Origin: DASUPK01 sp963736685
Lineage (GTDB): Bacteria; Actinomycetota; Thermoleophilia; Solirubrobacterales; 70-9
Length of the DNA stretch: 64,000 bases
Assembly (NCBI GenBank): GCA_963736685.1
Contig: CAVTPZ010000017.1
Span: 124,001-188,000 of the forward strand
Reading direction: 5' to 3'
The first letter of the stretch is position 1. Each line of letters begins with the position of its first letter. Shown here in pieces: positions 42,805-52,138 of this stretch. The notes below the pieces were generated by a model. It had not been told where the DNA came from. It saw only the letters and a program-made list of their open reading frames with translations, and did not search any database. Position numbers and translations under genes: made by a program.

Positions 42805-43014
42805 ATGCGAGAGGACGAGGACCACGGAACAGATGAACCGGGTGACGACCTCGATGGGTTCGCGGTGAGGAATGTCAGCGAGTTTCTCTACGCCGGGCGC
42901 CCGGCGGTCATCGTGAGGACGACCCATCTGCAGGGCTCCGACGAGGAGCGGCACCTGCGCAGCGGCTTGCGGCGACTCATGCGCGAGGGGCGCGTGGCCG
43001 GGCTCAGACCCTGA
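42805..43014 (+). CDS. Small hypothetical protein
   Basis: The 69-residue protein is acidic in its first 20 residues and basic at the end (RSGLRRLMREGRVAGL). An AAGGAGG lies upstream with long spacing; ATG 42769 is an alternative start. No domain is recognised. Confidence 0.5.
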   Translation: MREDEDHGTDEPGDDLDGFAVRNVSEFLYAGRPAVIVRTTHLQGSDEERHLRSGLRRLMREGRVAGLRP

Positions 43015-43073
43015 ATCGTCCAGAAGGCCATCAGAGCTCACGAATCAGCTCTCGGCTGCCGATATCTAGGGCC

Positions 43074-43268
43074 ATGAGACAGCACTGCACCCAATGTCTG
43101 ACCGAGATCTTCGCCAACGGCAAGCAGTCACCGGCCGGCGAGACACTCTGCACACCCTGCCACTCCGCCCTCTGGGGCCCGCAGACCACAGACGAGTTCC
43201 GCGGCATGGTCGCGCTGCATATGGGCCCGCCGGTTCCTGTGGGTGTGGCGGCGAGGCTCGCCCGCTAG
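43074..43268 (+). CDS. Small zinc-finger-like protein
   Basis: The 64-residue product has two Cys pairs, HCTQC and CTPC, separated by about 20 residues, which would bind one zinc. The remainder is unstructured. No partner or known family is evident. Confidence 0.55.
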   Translation: MRQHCTQCLTEIFANGKQSPAGETLCTPCHSALWGPQTTDEFRGMVALHMGPPVPVGVAARLAR

Positions 43269-43320
43269 CGCACTTCTTCTCGGGGGGAGAACATCCGCCG
43301 TCAGCCTCTTAGGAGCGGCA

Positions 43321-43749
43321 GTGAGTCCCTCCCGTCCAAGCAGGTCCTCCGCGGGCGCCAGGCGCTCCAACACGAAGGTCGTCCTGGCGCCCGCGGACAA
43401 GCTCAAGCGAGAGATCCAGGCGGCGCTCACCGAGGAACTCATCCAGGACCGGTACCGCAGCGGCTTCGGGCGCTTCGACGGCTTCGCCTACGTCGCGGCC
43501 GAGGCCTACTTCCACCTCGCCGGCGGCTACGACGCCGGGCTGCATCCCATGCAGCTGAAACGCCGGAGCAAGAGCCACTGGTGGCTGGTCGACGACGAGG
43601 GCCGCGCCATCGATCTGACGCTCGGCCCGCGAGAGAGCTCGAGCTTTCCCTACGGCCGCGGCCAACGGCGGCCTTTTCGCAACACCCCTGCCGGGATCTC
43701 GCGTCGGGCGCAGACGGTCGTGGATCGCGTGCGCGCCGCCCGTGGCTGA
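43321..43749 (+). CDS. Hypothetical protein
   Basis: The 142-residue protein has a basic N-terminus, then KREIQAALTEELIQDRYRSG and FAYVAAEAYFHLAGG, and a C-terminal Arg-rich segment. TAGGAG precedes the GTG start at 43321. Its stop overlaps the next gene by eight bases. The domain is common in phage- and accessory-linked genes but has no assigned role. Confidence 0.65.
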   Translation: MSPSRPSRSSAGARRSNTKVVLAPADKLKREIQAALTEELIQDRYRSGFGRFDGFAYVAAEAYFHLAGGYDAGLHPMQLKRRSKSHWWLVDDEGRAIDLTLGPRESSSFPYGRGQRRPFRNTPAGISRRAQTVVDRVRAARG

Positions 43750-43954
43750 TCCGCGGGAGTACTCTGGAACCGCGATGGAACGGAGTCGGTGGAACGACGA
43801 GCGTCTTGACGACCTGGTCGGCGAAGTACGTCGAGGATTCGACCGGGTCGACCGTGACATACGCGAGCTCCGCCAATGGATGTTCCGGTTGACGATCGCT
43901 ATGTCCCTCGGCTTCATCAGCGTCCTGGCGACGATCCTCGCCCGCGGCGCCTGA
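43742..43954 (+). CDS. Small coiled-coil/membrane protein
   Basis: The 70-residue protein has a helical heptad-like part (DLVGEVRRGFDRVDRDIREL) and a C-terminal membrane helix (FRLTIAMSLGFISVLATILA). It overlaps the gene before it, so both are probably co-transcribed. Unknown function. Confidence 0.6.
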   Translation: MADPREYSGTAMERSRWNDERLDDLVGEVRRGFDRVDRDIRELRQWMFRLTIAMSLGFISVLATILARGA

Positions 43955-43994
43955 TCATCAGCGGTCCGACCGCCCGCTCCGCCATGGTGAGCGG

Positions 43995-45845
43995 GTGACC
44001 CAGCGGGGCGAGAATTTGGCTCAGGCCTCTTTCCCGGAGATGGAGGAGGCGAAGGCGGCGTTGCACGGCCTCGAGGGAGTCGAGTCCGAACTCACCGAGA
44101 TCCGGCGTACCTACGACGGCCCGCCTGACCCCGACGCCCTACTCGCACACCTTGGCTACGACGGCTTCCGGCCGGGGCAGCGCGAGCCGGTCGAAGCCGC
44201 GCTCGCGGGCCGCGACTCCCTCGTGGTGATGCCCACCGGCGGCGGCAAGAGCCTCTGCTATCAACTCCCCGGTCTCGCATCCGAGGCGCTCACCATCGTC
44301 GTCAGCCCGCTGATAGCCCTGATGGCCGACCAGTGGCGACGGCTCTCGGCCGAAGGCCACCCGGCGGTGATGATCGCCTCCGGCCTCCCGGAGGAGGTCG
44401 CTCGTGACGCGATGGCGCAGATCCGCGATGGCCGGGCGCGGATCGTCTATTGCTCGCCGGAACGCTTCGCCCAGCCCGGGTTCATGGATGCGGTCGGCCA
44501 GCGCGAGGTCGACCTGCTCGCGGTCGACGAGGCCCACTGCATCTCCGAGTGGGGGCACGACTTCCGCCCCGACTACCTGCGGCTGCCGCGGGTGCTCGAG
44601 CGCCTCGGCCGCCCGACCGTGATGGCCTGCACCGCGACCGCGACCGAGGACGTCTCGGCCGAGATCGCCCAGCGCCTCGGCCTCCAGGATCCGCTGATGA
44701 TCCGAGCGGGCTTCGATCGCCCCAACCTGAGCTTCGACATCGTCCAGTTCGAGGGCAGGGGTTCGAAGGCGCGGAAACTGGCGATGTTGCTTCACGGTCT
44801 CCGCGACGACGCCAACCGCCCGGCGATCGTCTACTGCGGGACCCGCAGGGACACCGAGGAGGTCGCCCAGTCTTTGCGCGAGGCGGGCCTCAGCGCCGCC
44901 GGCTACCACGCGGGCATGGATCCCGACGAACGCGCCTCCGCCCAGCACCGCTTCATGACCGGAGACGCCGAGGTGATCACGGCCACAAACGCCTTCGGCA
45001 TGGGAGTCGACAAGGCCAATGTCCGCTCGGTCTGGCACTGGGCCATACCGACGAGCGTCGAGGCCTACTACCAGGAGGCCGGCCGCGCAGGCCGCGATGG
45101 GCTTCCCGCCCGAGCTGTCCTGCTCGCCGGCCGCTCCGACCTGGGCCGGCTGGTCCGCTTCATCCAGATGCGAGAGGTCGAGCCCGAGTCCGTCTCCCTC
45201 TACGCACAGCGTCTCAAGGCGGGCTCGGACAGCGAAGGGCATCTCACCATCGACGCCCCGCGGATCGACGAGGACCGAGTCAAGCTGGCAATCGCCGAGC
45301 GGGCGGGCGCGTTCGAGGTGGAGCCCGCCGCGGGAGGGCGCCTCGAGCTCCACTTCAACAACCGCATCGACCTGGCCGCCGCCCGCGCCGCCTGCAAGGC
45401 GGCCCGAGACCGCTCCTGGCGCGCCTACCGCGCCGTCGAGTCGTTCAGTTTCGGGGAGACCTGCCGCCGCAGGAGCCTGCTCGACCACTTCGGGGACGCC
45501 ACCCCTGGCGCGCCCGAGGGCCGCTGCTGCGATGTCTGCGAGTCCGACTCGTGGCTGCCCTCGCCGGAGGAGCTCGAGGTGAAGGCGAAGCGGCGGAGAT
45601 CGAAGAGCGCCACTCCCCCGGCGGAGCTCTCACCCGAGGACGAATCGCTGCTGGAGTCACTCCGGGCCTGGCGGCTGAAGGCCGCCCGGGGCAAGCCCGC
45701 ATACACGGTCGCGAACAACCGGACGCTGGAGGCAATCGCGGCCAGCCGCCCTGCAGGCCTGGAAGATCTCGCCAAGATCCACGGGGTCGGGCCCGCGTTT
45801 CTGAAGCGCCATGGCGAGGATGTCCTCGAACTGGTCGCCGCCTAG
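43995..45845 (+). CDS. recQ: RecQ-family ATP-dependent DNA helicase
   Basis: The 616-residue protein has motif 0 (FRPGQREPVEAAL), Walker A MPTGGGKS (about 79-86), DEAHC with SEWGHDFRPDY, motif VI QEAGRAGRDG, the RecQ zinc-binding part with RRRSLLDHFGD and CCDVCE, and a C-terminal HRDC domain (VANNRTLEAIAASRP). It unwinds recombination and replication intermediates 3' to 5'. The start is GTG 43995. Confidence 0.93.
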   Translation: MTQRGENLAQASFPEMEEAKAALHGLEGVESELTEIRRTYDGPPDPDALLAHLGYDGFRPGQREPVEAALAGRDSLVVMPTGGGKSLCYQLPGLASEALTIVVSPLIALMADQWRRLSAEGHPAVMIASGLPEEVARDAMAQIRDGRARIVYCSPERFAQPGFMDAVGQREVDLLAVDEAHCISEWGHDFRPDYLRLPRVLERLGRPTVMACTATATEDVSAEIAQRLGLQDPLMIRAGFDRPNLSFDIVQFEGRGSKARKLAMLLHGLRDDANRPAIVYCGTRRDTEEVAQSLREAGLSAAGYHAGMDPDERASAQHRFMTGDAEVITATNAFGMGVDKANVRSVWHWAIPTSVEAYYQEAGRAGRDGLPARAVLLAGRSDLGRLVRFIQMREVEPESVSLYAQRLKAGSDSEGHLTIDAPRIDEDRVKLAIAERAGAFEVEPAAGGRLELHFNNRIDLAAARAACKAARDRSWRAYRAVESFSFGETCRRRSLLDHFGDATPGAPEGRCCDVCESDSWLPSPEELEVKAKRRRSKSATPPAELSPEDESLLESLRAWRLKAARGKPAYTVANNRTLEAIAASRPAGLEDLAKIHGVGPAFLKRHGEDVLELVAA

Positions 45846-45898
45846 CGGCTTCACTTCCTCGCTGCCGTCCTGAGGCGCCTCTAGCCTCGCGGTTGCCG

Positions 45899-46633
45899 AT
45901 GGCCGAGCAAGCTCCCGCCGGCGCTGGGACGCACGAGCGGCACATGCCCGCGCACCTGCAGCGCGAGATCGCCCGCCTCGACAAGCGGATCAGCAAAGGC
46001 GATCCCCTCTGGCCGGCACAGCTCGCGGTGGCTGTCGCGATCGCGCTCCACCTGACCCTTTCGGACAAGATCGTGATCGGGCCGCGCTGGCTGGTTCCAG
46101 CAGTGGAGGGGCTACTCCTCGCCGCCCTGGTCTTCAGCACGCCCTGGCGCGCCGGGGAGACCAAACAGGAGCGTCACCGCACGCTGCTCTGGACCATCCT
46201 CGCGCTGGTCACCGTGACCTACCTGGTCTCGCTCGGGCTCCTCACGCACTTCCTGATCACGGGGGGCAAGGCCGGGGGTCATGCCCTGATCGGCTCCGGG
46301 GTCGTGCTCTGGGTGACCAACATCCTGATCTTCGCGGTCATCTACTGGGAGCTCGACGGCGGAGGGCCATTCGACCGCTTCACGAAGAAGAAGTTCTGGT
46401 CGGACTTCGAGTTCCCGCAGCAGGACAATCACGAGATCACGCCGAAGGGCCGGCTCTGGCGGCCGACCTTCCTCGACTACCTCTACACCTCCCTCACCAA
46501 TGCCACCGCCTTCAGCCCGACCGACACCATGCCCATCACCCAGACGGCGAAGCTCCTGATGGGCATCCAGGGGACGGCGGCTATCGTCACCATCGGGCTC
46601 GTGGTCGCCCGCGCCGTCAACATCCTCGCGTGA
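45899..46633 (+). CDS. Multi-pass membrane protein (DUF1345-like)
   Basis: The 244-residue protein has an N-terminal cytoplasmic stretch and about six membrane helices. The C-terminal signature LDYLYTSLTNATAFSPTDTM, then a helix ending ARAVNILA, recalls the selectivity-like segment of DUF1345 proteins. A truncated copy of this signature lies on island 1 (3940-4122). Function unknown; the TAFSPTD segment between helices suggests a channel-like role, which is speculation. Confidence 0.75.
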   Translation: MAEQAPAGAGTHERHMPAHLQREIARLDKRISKGDPLWPAQLAVAVAIALHLTLSDKIVIGPRWLVPAVEGLLLAALVFSTPWRAGETKQERHRTLLWTILALVTVTYLVSLGLLTHFLITGGKAGGHALIGSGVVLWVTNILIFAVIYWELDGGGPFDRFTKKKFWSDFEFPQQDNHEITPKGRLWRPTFLDYLYTSLTNATAFSPTDTMPITQTAKLLMGIQGTAAIVTIGLVVARAVNILA

Positions 46634-46640
46634 GCGGCGC

Positions 46641-48296
46641 CTAGGCCAGGTTCGCTCGCCGCGGGTAGACCACCTCGGGGTCGGTGATCACGTTGACCAG
46701 CGCCGGCTTGCCGGATGCGAACGCTCGATCCAGCGCGGGCCGAAGCTCATCGGGGGAGCGGACCAGCTCGCCGTGGCAGCCGAGGGCGGAGACGACCTCG
46801 TCGTAGCGCGTCTCGGGGCGGAGCTCGGCGGCGAGCGAGTAGCCGTAGAGGAACTTCATCGGGTGGTGTTCGAGAGCCCAGATGCCGTTGTTCCCCATCA
46901 CGGCGACGATCGGCAGGTTGTGGCGGGCCATCGTGTCGAACTCCATCCCGGAGAAGCCGAAGGCGCCGTCGCCGAGCAGAAGGCACACCTGGCGCTCGGG
47001 ATGAGCGAGCTTGGCGCCGATCGCCTGGCCAGGGCCGGCGCCGAGGCACCCGTACGGGCCCGGGTCCATCCAGGTGCCGGGCTCCCAGGTCTCCCAGACG
47101 CGCCCGGCGAAGCTGACGAAGTCGCCGCCGTCGCCGACCACGATCGCGTCGCGGTCGAGGAAGTTCGCGAGCTCCCTGTAGATGCGCATCGGGTGAAGGG
47201 GGGAGCGGTCGTCGTCGAGCATCTCCTGCTCCTCCGCCCGCTTCTCGGCCTCGACCCGGCGGAGCTCCTCCACCCAGGGAGCGGTCCGCTTCGCGTCGCC
47301 GGCGACGGACTCGCGGATCTCGGTGAGCGTCGCACCGATGTCACCGGCCAGGGCCAGGTCGGGGAGGCGCGTCTTCTCCAGCTTGGGCGGCACGAAGTCC
47401 AGCTGGACCAGGGTCGCGTCCTCGGCGATCGAGGCGCCGAATCCCAGCCGGAAGTCGAGAGGCACGCCGACCACCAGGCAGACGTCACAGTCCGCAAGGC
47501 CGGCGCCGCGCGCGCGAGAGAAGTAGAGCTCGTGGTCGGGCGGCAGGCAGCCGCGCCCCAGGCCGTTGAGGAAGACCGGGATGCCGAGAGATTCGGCAAG
47601 CGATCGCAACTCGGCCTCGGCCTGCGCCCAGTAGAGGTTCGAGCCAGCCATGATCGCCGGCCGCTCCGCCTCGGTGAGCAACTTCGCCACGCGGCCGGCG
47701 CCCTCCGCCGGGCGGTCGGACTGCGCGGGCGGGTCCGGTATCTCCGAGTCGGCTTCCGAGAAGACGACGTCCAGCGGGTAGTCGACGAAGGTCGGGCCGT
47801 AGGGCGCGGTCGCGGCGGTGTCGATGGCCTCGGCGGTCGTCCGCGCGATCTTGCCGGGGTCCTTCACCGTCTGCGCCGATTTGACCAGCGGCGAGACGAA
47901 GGGCAGGTGGTCGATCTCCTGGAGCGAGCCGCTCCCCCACCTCATCTCGGGTGCCCGGCCGCCGAGCGCAACCAGCGGCACGCCGTCCGCATGGGCTGAG
48001 GCAATCCCGCTCATTCCATTGGTGACGCCGCAGCCTGCAGTCAGCGCGCAGATCCCTGGCTCGCGCGTCGCCTTCGCCCAGCCGATCGCCGCGAAGACGG
48101 CGGACTGCTCGTGGCGGGTGTCGATCACATCGATCCCCTCCGCCTTGCAGCCATCGAAGATGGAGAAGAGGTGGCCGCCGGAGAGAGTGAAGAGCTTCGA
48201 GGCGCCGCGGCTGCGCATCGACTGGGCGACCAGGCGCCCGCCGTGTACCGGCCCCGCGTTCTCGTGGCCCTCGGCGCCCTCGACCGTCTCCGCCAT
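46641..48296 (-). CDS. Thiamine-diphosphate-dependent enzyme (acetolactate synthase/2-hydroxyacyl-CoA lyase type)
   Basis: The 551-residue protein has three TPP-enzyme domains. The catalytic Glu is in DTRHEQSAVFAAIGWAK (about residue 63), a Rossmann-like middle domain follows, and the Mg-TPP motif GDGAFGFSGMEF with NN some 25 residues on is near 445. Acetolactate synthases, oxalyl-CoA decarboxylases and 2-hydroxyacyl-CoA lyases share this layout. No small subunit gene (ilvH) is adjacent, which argues against a biosynthetic acetolactate synthase. Confidence 0.87.
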   Translation of the reverse strand: MAETVEGAEGHENAGPVHGGRLVAQSMRSRGASKLFTLSGGHLFSIFDGCKAEGIDVIDTRHEQSAVFAAIGWAKATREPGICALTAGCGVTNGMSGIASAHADGVPLVALGGRAPEMRWGSGSLQEIDHLPFVSPLVKSAQTVKDPGKIARTTAEAIDTAATAPYGPTFVDYPLDVVFSEADSEIPDPPAQSDRPAEGAGRVAKLLTEAERPAIMAGSNLYWAQAEAELRSLAESLGIPVFLNGLGRGCLPPDHELYFSRARGAGLADCDVCLVVGVPLDFRLGFGASIAEDATLVQLDFVPPKLEKTRLPDLALAGDIGATLTEIRESVAGDAKRTAPWVEELRRVEAEKRAEEQEMLDDDRSPLHPMRIYRELANFLDRDAIVVGDGGDFVSFAGRVWETWEPGTWMDPGPYGCLGAGPGQAIGAKLAHPERQVCLLLGDGAFGFSGMEFDTMARHNLPIVAVMGNNGIWALEHHPMKFLYGYSLAAELRPETRYDEVVSALGCHGELVRSPDELRPALDRAFASGKPALVNVITDPEVVYPRRANLA

Positions 48297-48307
48297 TGCG
48301 GCCGAGA

Positions 48308-49060
48308 CTACAGCTCGTCCAGTTCGCGTCGCGCGGCATGCGCGTCGAGCTCGGCCTCGTGCACACGGCGCTCGGCGCCCTCGACGCTCTCCCGGGCGCG
48401 ATCGAGCTTGGCGCGCTCACGCTCGAGCGCCCTCTCCGCGGCTGCGAGCTTGCGCTGGGCCCCCTTGCGCCGCTTCGCGCGCTGCTGGCGTGCGCGCCGC
48501 TCGGCCGCCTCAGCGTCCTTGCTCCCCTTGCGGCGCGGACGCGGGGCAGGCGTCGCTGTGCCCAGCAGTCCGACGGATGCCGCACGCTGCTCGCGGACCA
48601 CGCGACCTCGCTCGATTGCCTCAGCGAGCTCTGGATCGCCGGCGGCAGCCTGCAGCGTCTCGCCGACGCGGGTGAGGACCTGCGATCCCGCCCCGTGCTC
48701 GCGGCCGATCGTCTCGGCGGCACGCGTCAGCGAATCGACGGCTCGCTGCTCGCTCTGTGCCGTCTCGCGCAACTTGTCCCGATCGGGCGATCCGACCAGC
48801 AACTCCTCCTGCGATGCGCGCAGCTTCTCCCCCAGCTTGAGCAGCTCGGCGACTTCGTCCTTCTTCCGAGTCGCCAGCTGGTTGACGAGCCATGCCGCAC
48901 GGCTCGGTTTCGGCAGCCGCTTCACCCAATCCGAGCCGAGCTCCTTCGCCAGCGCGTTCCGGGCGGGCGTGAACTCCTCCAGGGGCCCGTTATAGAGACC
49001 GTCGATTGCCTTCTCCGGCACGCCCTTTGGCGGCGCGAGCGGATTCGATGGGTCGGCCAT
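48308..49060 (-). CDS. Coiled-coil protein of unknown function
   Basis: The 250-residue protein has a conserved-looking N-terminal part (FTPARNALAKELGSDWVKRL, SRAAWLVNQLA), then long charged helices rich in Arg, Glu and Ala, ideal for a coiled coil from about 165 to the end. Such proteins occur across Thermoleophilia without assigned function. Confidence 0.75.
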   Translation of the reverse strand: MADPSNPLAPPKGVPEKAIDGLYNGPLEEFTPARNALAKELGSDWVKRLPKPSRAAWLVNQLATRKKDEVAELLKLGEKLRASQEELLVGSPDRDKLRETAQSEQRAVDSLTRAAETIGREHGAGSQVLTRVGETLQAAAGDPELAEAIERGRVVREQRAASVGLLGTATPAPRPRRKGSKDAEAAERRARQQRAKRRKGAQRKLAAAERALERERAKLDRARESVEGAERRVHEAELDAHAARRELDEL

Positions 49061-49245
49061 GCCTCGCAGTATGAGGAGCTGCTGCGGAGCAGGTGATTTA
49101 CCGAATTGCGAGGTTGCGAGCCGCCGGGTCGTTGCCCGATAGTCACCAGAGTGCCGGGGGTAATGCCGGGGATGTGGGGGGGGTTCGTGGGTCGCCGCCT
49201 CCCGGATGGGCGGCGGCCCACTGACCTCCCACGGGATGGCCTCGG

Positions 49246-50943
49246 CTAGGACCCGGGCAGAGTGTGCGTGCGGCCGAGGCCGTGGTCCTGGCTCGTCCCC
49301 GCGCGCCCGACACCGGGACCCGGGCGCGAGCGACGGCCGAGCCCCTCGCCGGGAACCGGTGCCCGCCCGAGCCCACCCACGACCGGGTCGCCGAGCGGGT
49401 CGCTCACGTCCTCTCCGGGGCCCGTGTTGAGTGCGGTGGGAACCACCGGCGCGTACAGGTCGACCTTCCGGTCGTAGCCGCGGATCTCCCGCTCGCCTCG
49501 CGGCTGCACCTCGATCGTCTCCGAGAGCAGCGCACGGGTCTCGCCCGTGATCAGGACCGGATCCCCCGTGTCCCGGGTCGCAGCCTCAACCCGGGAGCAG
49601 AGGTTGACGGCGTCGCCGATGACGCTGAAGGACAGGCGGCCGGCGCCACCGATCGCCCCCGCGACAACCTTCCCGGAGTTGACGCCGATTCCGACCTCGA
49701 AGCCGCCGGGCCTGCGGCTGTTGATCGACCGCGCCAGCTCGACCGCGCACTGCACGGCGCGGTCGGCGTGCTGCGGCACCTGCTCGGGTGCGCCGAAGAC
49801 GGCCAGCACCGCGTCGCCGATGAACTGATCGATGTGCCCGCGGTGGCTGGCGACGATCGGGACGATGCACTCGAAGAGCTCGTTGAGCCGAGCGACCACC
49901 TCGGGCGCGTCGGCCTCTGCCGCCGCGGTGGTGAAGTCCCTGACGTCGCAGAAGACCAGAGAGACCTCCACCTCCTGCCCGTGGGGCTCGAAGTCCTCGT
50001 TGATCAGATGGGTGGCGACCTCCTCGTCCAGGTAGGTGCCGAAGGCCTCGCGGAGGCGCTCACGCTCCCCGAGCCCGTCCACCATCTGGTTGAACGCAGA
50101 GGAGAGCTCGCCGAACTCGTCCGAGGTGGTCACCGGGACGTGCTCATCGAAGCGGCCCTGGCGAATCCTCTCGGTGGCCGCCTCGAGGTCCTCGATCGGC
50201 CGCAGGATCGAGCGCGTCAGCAGCACCGTGAGCTCGAAGCTGATCGTGAAGGAGACGAAGAGGGCGATCAACACATTGATGCCCAGCGCGTCGGTGCCGC
50301 CGCCGTCCGAGGTGAGCGCCGCCACCACCAGGCCGGTGATCACGTTGATCAGCGGCAGCGAGCCGAGCAGCTTCACCCGCAGCGGCACGACCGGGCGGTC
50401 GATCCGGACCGGCACCTCGAGCTCGTCGTTGATGTCGAAGAGGATCGGCCGCATCGCAAGCTCGATCGCGAGGTAATGCAGGGTCGCGGCGTACGCGACG
50501 GTCAGCAGAGCGGCGAACGTGATCGGGAAGAACGCCAGCCAGGGCAGATCGAGCACCGCCATCGAGCCGACCACGGCCGCGACCGTGACGATGACCGGCG
50601 CGAGGAAGTCGCGGCGGATCAGGTTCATCGGCAGGTTCACCGCGAGGTGCCAGGCCTCCGCCGTCTGCTCGGGGGAGCGGGCGCCGCCGATCCATGCCTT
50701 CAGCGGCCCAAGCCGCCTCAGTACCCGCGCGAGCACGATCACCAGAGCGATGGCCGTCAGCCCGAGCGTGATCGCGAGGACCTTGACGAAGTCGCCCTTC
50801 GAGACCGAGTAGTAGAAGCTGAAGAGCGCGACCGCGCCAGTGGCGATCAGGAACGCGGACTGCAGCTCGAGCGTGATGAAGACGGCCGGGTAATGGCGTC
50901 CGAGCTTGCGGTACAGCCAGGTGAGTGGGTGGGGATGGGACAC
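49246..50943 (-). CDS. Membrane-bound class III adenylate/guanylate cyclase with HAMP domain
   Basis: The 565-residue protein has about six N-terminal membrane helices (to residue 255), a HAMP linker (RSILRPIEDLEAATERIRQG) and a cyclase domain. FCDVRDFT and GDAVLAVFG supply the metal Asp residues, and VIGDAVNLCSRVEA the Asn/Arg pair. The position usually holding substrate Lys reads DQFIGDA, a Gln instead of Lys. It makes a cyclic nucleotide at the inner membrane. A Pro/Gly-rich tail of about 60 residues ends the protein. Confidence 0.88.
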   Translation of the reverse strand: MSHPHPLTWLYRKLGRHYPAVFITLELQSAFLIATGAVALFSFYYSVSKGDFVKVLAITLGLTAIALVIVLARVLRRLGPLKAWIGGARSPEQTAEAWHLAVNLPMNLIRRDFLAPVIVTVAAVVGSMAVLDLPWLAFFPITFAALLTVAYAATLHYLAIELAMRPILFDINDELEVPVRIDRPVVPLRVKLLGSLPLINVITGLVVAALTSDGGGTDALGINVLIALFVSFTISFELTVLLTRSILRPIEDLEAATERIRQGRFDEHVPVTTSDEFGELSSAFNQMVDGLGERERLREAFGTYLDEEVATHLINEDFEPHGQEVEVSLVFCDVRDFTTAAAEADAPEVVARLNELFECIVPIVASHRGHIDQFIGDAVLAVFGAPEQVPQHADRAVQCAVELARSINSRRPGGFEVGIGVNSGKVVAGAIGGAGRLSFSVIGDAVNLCSRVEAATRDTGDPVLITGETRALLSETIEVQPRGEREIRGYDRKVDLYAPVVPTALNTGPGEDVSDPLGDPVVGGLGRAPVPGEGLGRRSRPGPGVGRAGTSQDHGLGRTHTLPGS

Positions 50944-50963
50944 GGGCGGCCCCAGATTGTCCC

Positions 50964-51614
50964 CTACAGCGCGGCGATGGCCTCCGCGACGGGTGTTTCG
51001 CCCCCGACCAGGTCGAAAGCCTTGCCGATCGTGTTGTCGGCGCGCAGCACCTCGGCGAGAACGAGCGCGACGTCGTCACGCGCGACCGAGCCGCCGGGCA
51101 ATTCGTCGCCCACGCTCACGTTCCCCGTGCCGGGATCGTCCGTCAGGCCGCCGGGGCGAACGATCGTGTAGTCCAGGCCGCTCTCTGCCACGAACTTGTC
51201 CGCGTCGGCCTTGGCCTCCAAATAGGGCTTCATCTCATCCGACCAGCGATCCGGGCGATTGACGCCGATCGCGCTCACGATCACGAATCGGCGAATCTCC
51301 TTGTCGATCGCTGCCTGGACGGACTTGACCGCGCCGCCGTAGTCGACCGTGAGCTTGCGCGCCGGCCCGCTGCCCGGTCCCGCTCCGGCCGCGAAGACGA
51401 CCGCCTCGGCGCCCGCGAAGGCATCGTCGATGTCGTCGACGTTCTCGATGTCGAGCACGATCGGCTCGGCTCCGATCTTCTCGAGGTCATCCGCCTGTTC
51501 TGTCTTCCGGATGATCCCCCGTGGGCTGTCACCGCGTTCGGCCAGCAGCTTCGCGAGTCGCATGGCGATCTTCCCGTGGCCTCCGACGATGATGACGTTC
51601 ACCACCTCGACCAT
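50964..51614 (-). CDS. NAD(P)-binding atypical SDR (NmrA/YwnB-like)
   Basis: The 216-residue protein has the nucleotide motif NVIIVGGHGKIAMRLAKLL, EAVVFAAGAG, VIVSAIGVNRPD and DYTIVRPGGLTDD. The YxxxK of classical SDRs is not in place, as is usual for this atypical group. Members act as redox sensors or small reductases. The start at 51614 excludes an unrelated N-terminal extension. Confidence 0.85.
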   Translation of the reverse strand: MVEVVNVIIVGGHGKIAMRLAKLLAERGDSPRGIIRKTEQADDLEKIGAEPIVLDIENVDDIDDAFAGAEAVVFAAGAGPGSGPARKLTVDYGGAVKSVQAAIDKEIRRFVIVSAIGVNRPDRWSDEMKPYLEAKADADKFVAESGLDYTIVRPGGLTDDPGTGNVSVGDELPGGSVARDDVALVLAEVLRADNTIGKAFDLVGGETPVAEAIAAL

Positions 51615-51671
51615 ACCCTCATTTGGGACCGATCCCCCTCGCGTCCTGGCGCTCGGGGTGATACTTGCCTC

Positions 51672-52007
51672 ATGGCAACCGCGGATCTGACCGTGATCGG
51701 CCTGGGGCGCTCGGACCCGAGCGCCAGCGAGTACATCGCCGAGATCCAGCGAAGGCTCGCCGGCCAGGACAGGGTCGGCTACGAGCTGCACGCGATGGGC
51801 ACGTCACTGGAGGGATCGGTCGAGGACATCCTCGCCGTGGTCGCGGAGCTTCACCGGATCCCGCTCGAGATGGGCCTCCCCCGCGTCTACTCGGTGCTCA
51901 AGCTCGATGAGCGCCGCGACAGGCAGCAGACGCTGAGCGACAAGGTTCGCTCGGTGGAGAAGCGCCTCGAGGATCGCCAGGATCCGGATCGCTGGCGGAC
52001 CGCCTAG
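51672..52007 (+). CDS. Thiamine-binding (MTH1187/YkoF-type) protein
   Basis: The 111-residue protein has the ferredoxin-like fold of the MTH1187 family: ADLTVIGLGRSDPSASEYIA, YELHAMGTSLEGSVEDILAV and a basic C-terminal helix (LSDKVRSVEKRLEDR). Proteins of this group bind thiamine or its pyrimidine part, mostly with unclear physiological role. Confidence 0.8.
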   Translation: MATADLTVIGLGRSDPSASEYIAEIQRRLAGQDRVGYELHAMGTSLEGSVEDILAVVAELHRIPLEMGLPRVYSVLKLDERRDRQQTLSDKVRSVEKRLEDRQDPDRWRTA

Positions 52008-52017
52008 CTTCGATCAG

Positions 52018-52101
52018 TGCCGGGGGTGGGATTCGAACCCACATGCCCCTCAGGGCCACGGATTTTAAGTCCGCTGCCTAGACCAGTTTGGCCACCCCGG
52101 C
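52018..52101 (-). tRNA. tRNA-Leu(TAA)
   Basis: An 84-nt tRNA reads on the minus strand, starting GCCGGGGTGGCCAAACTGG. The anticodon loop is CTTAAAA, and the long variable arm is that of a class II tRNA. CCA is not encoded. No partial copies of this tRNA are present in the window, unlike tRNA-fMet. Confidence 0.93.
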
Positions 52102-52138
52102 GAGCGAGTGGATCGCGCCGAGGCCGTGCTCGCGGCGG

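Noticed and set aside
52018..52101. tRNA-Leu as a further integration site
   Set aside because: No partial copy of its 3' end occurs elsewhere in the window and its neighbours look like core genes.
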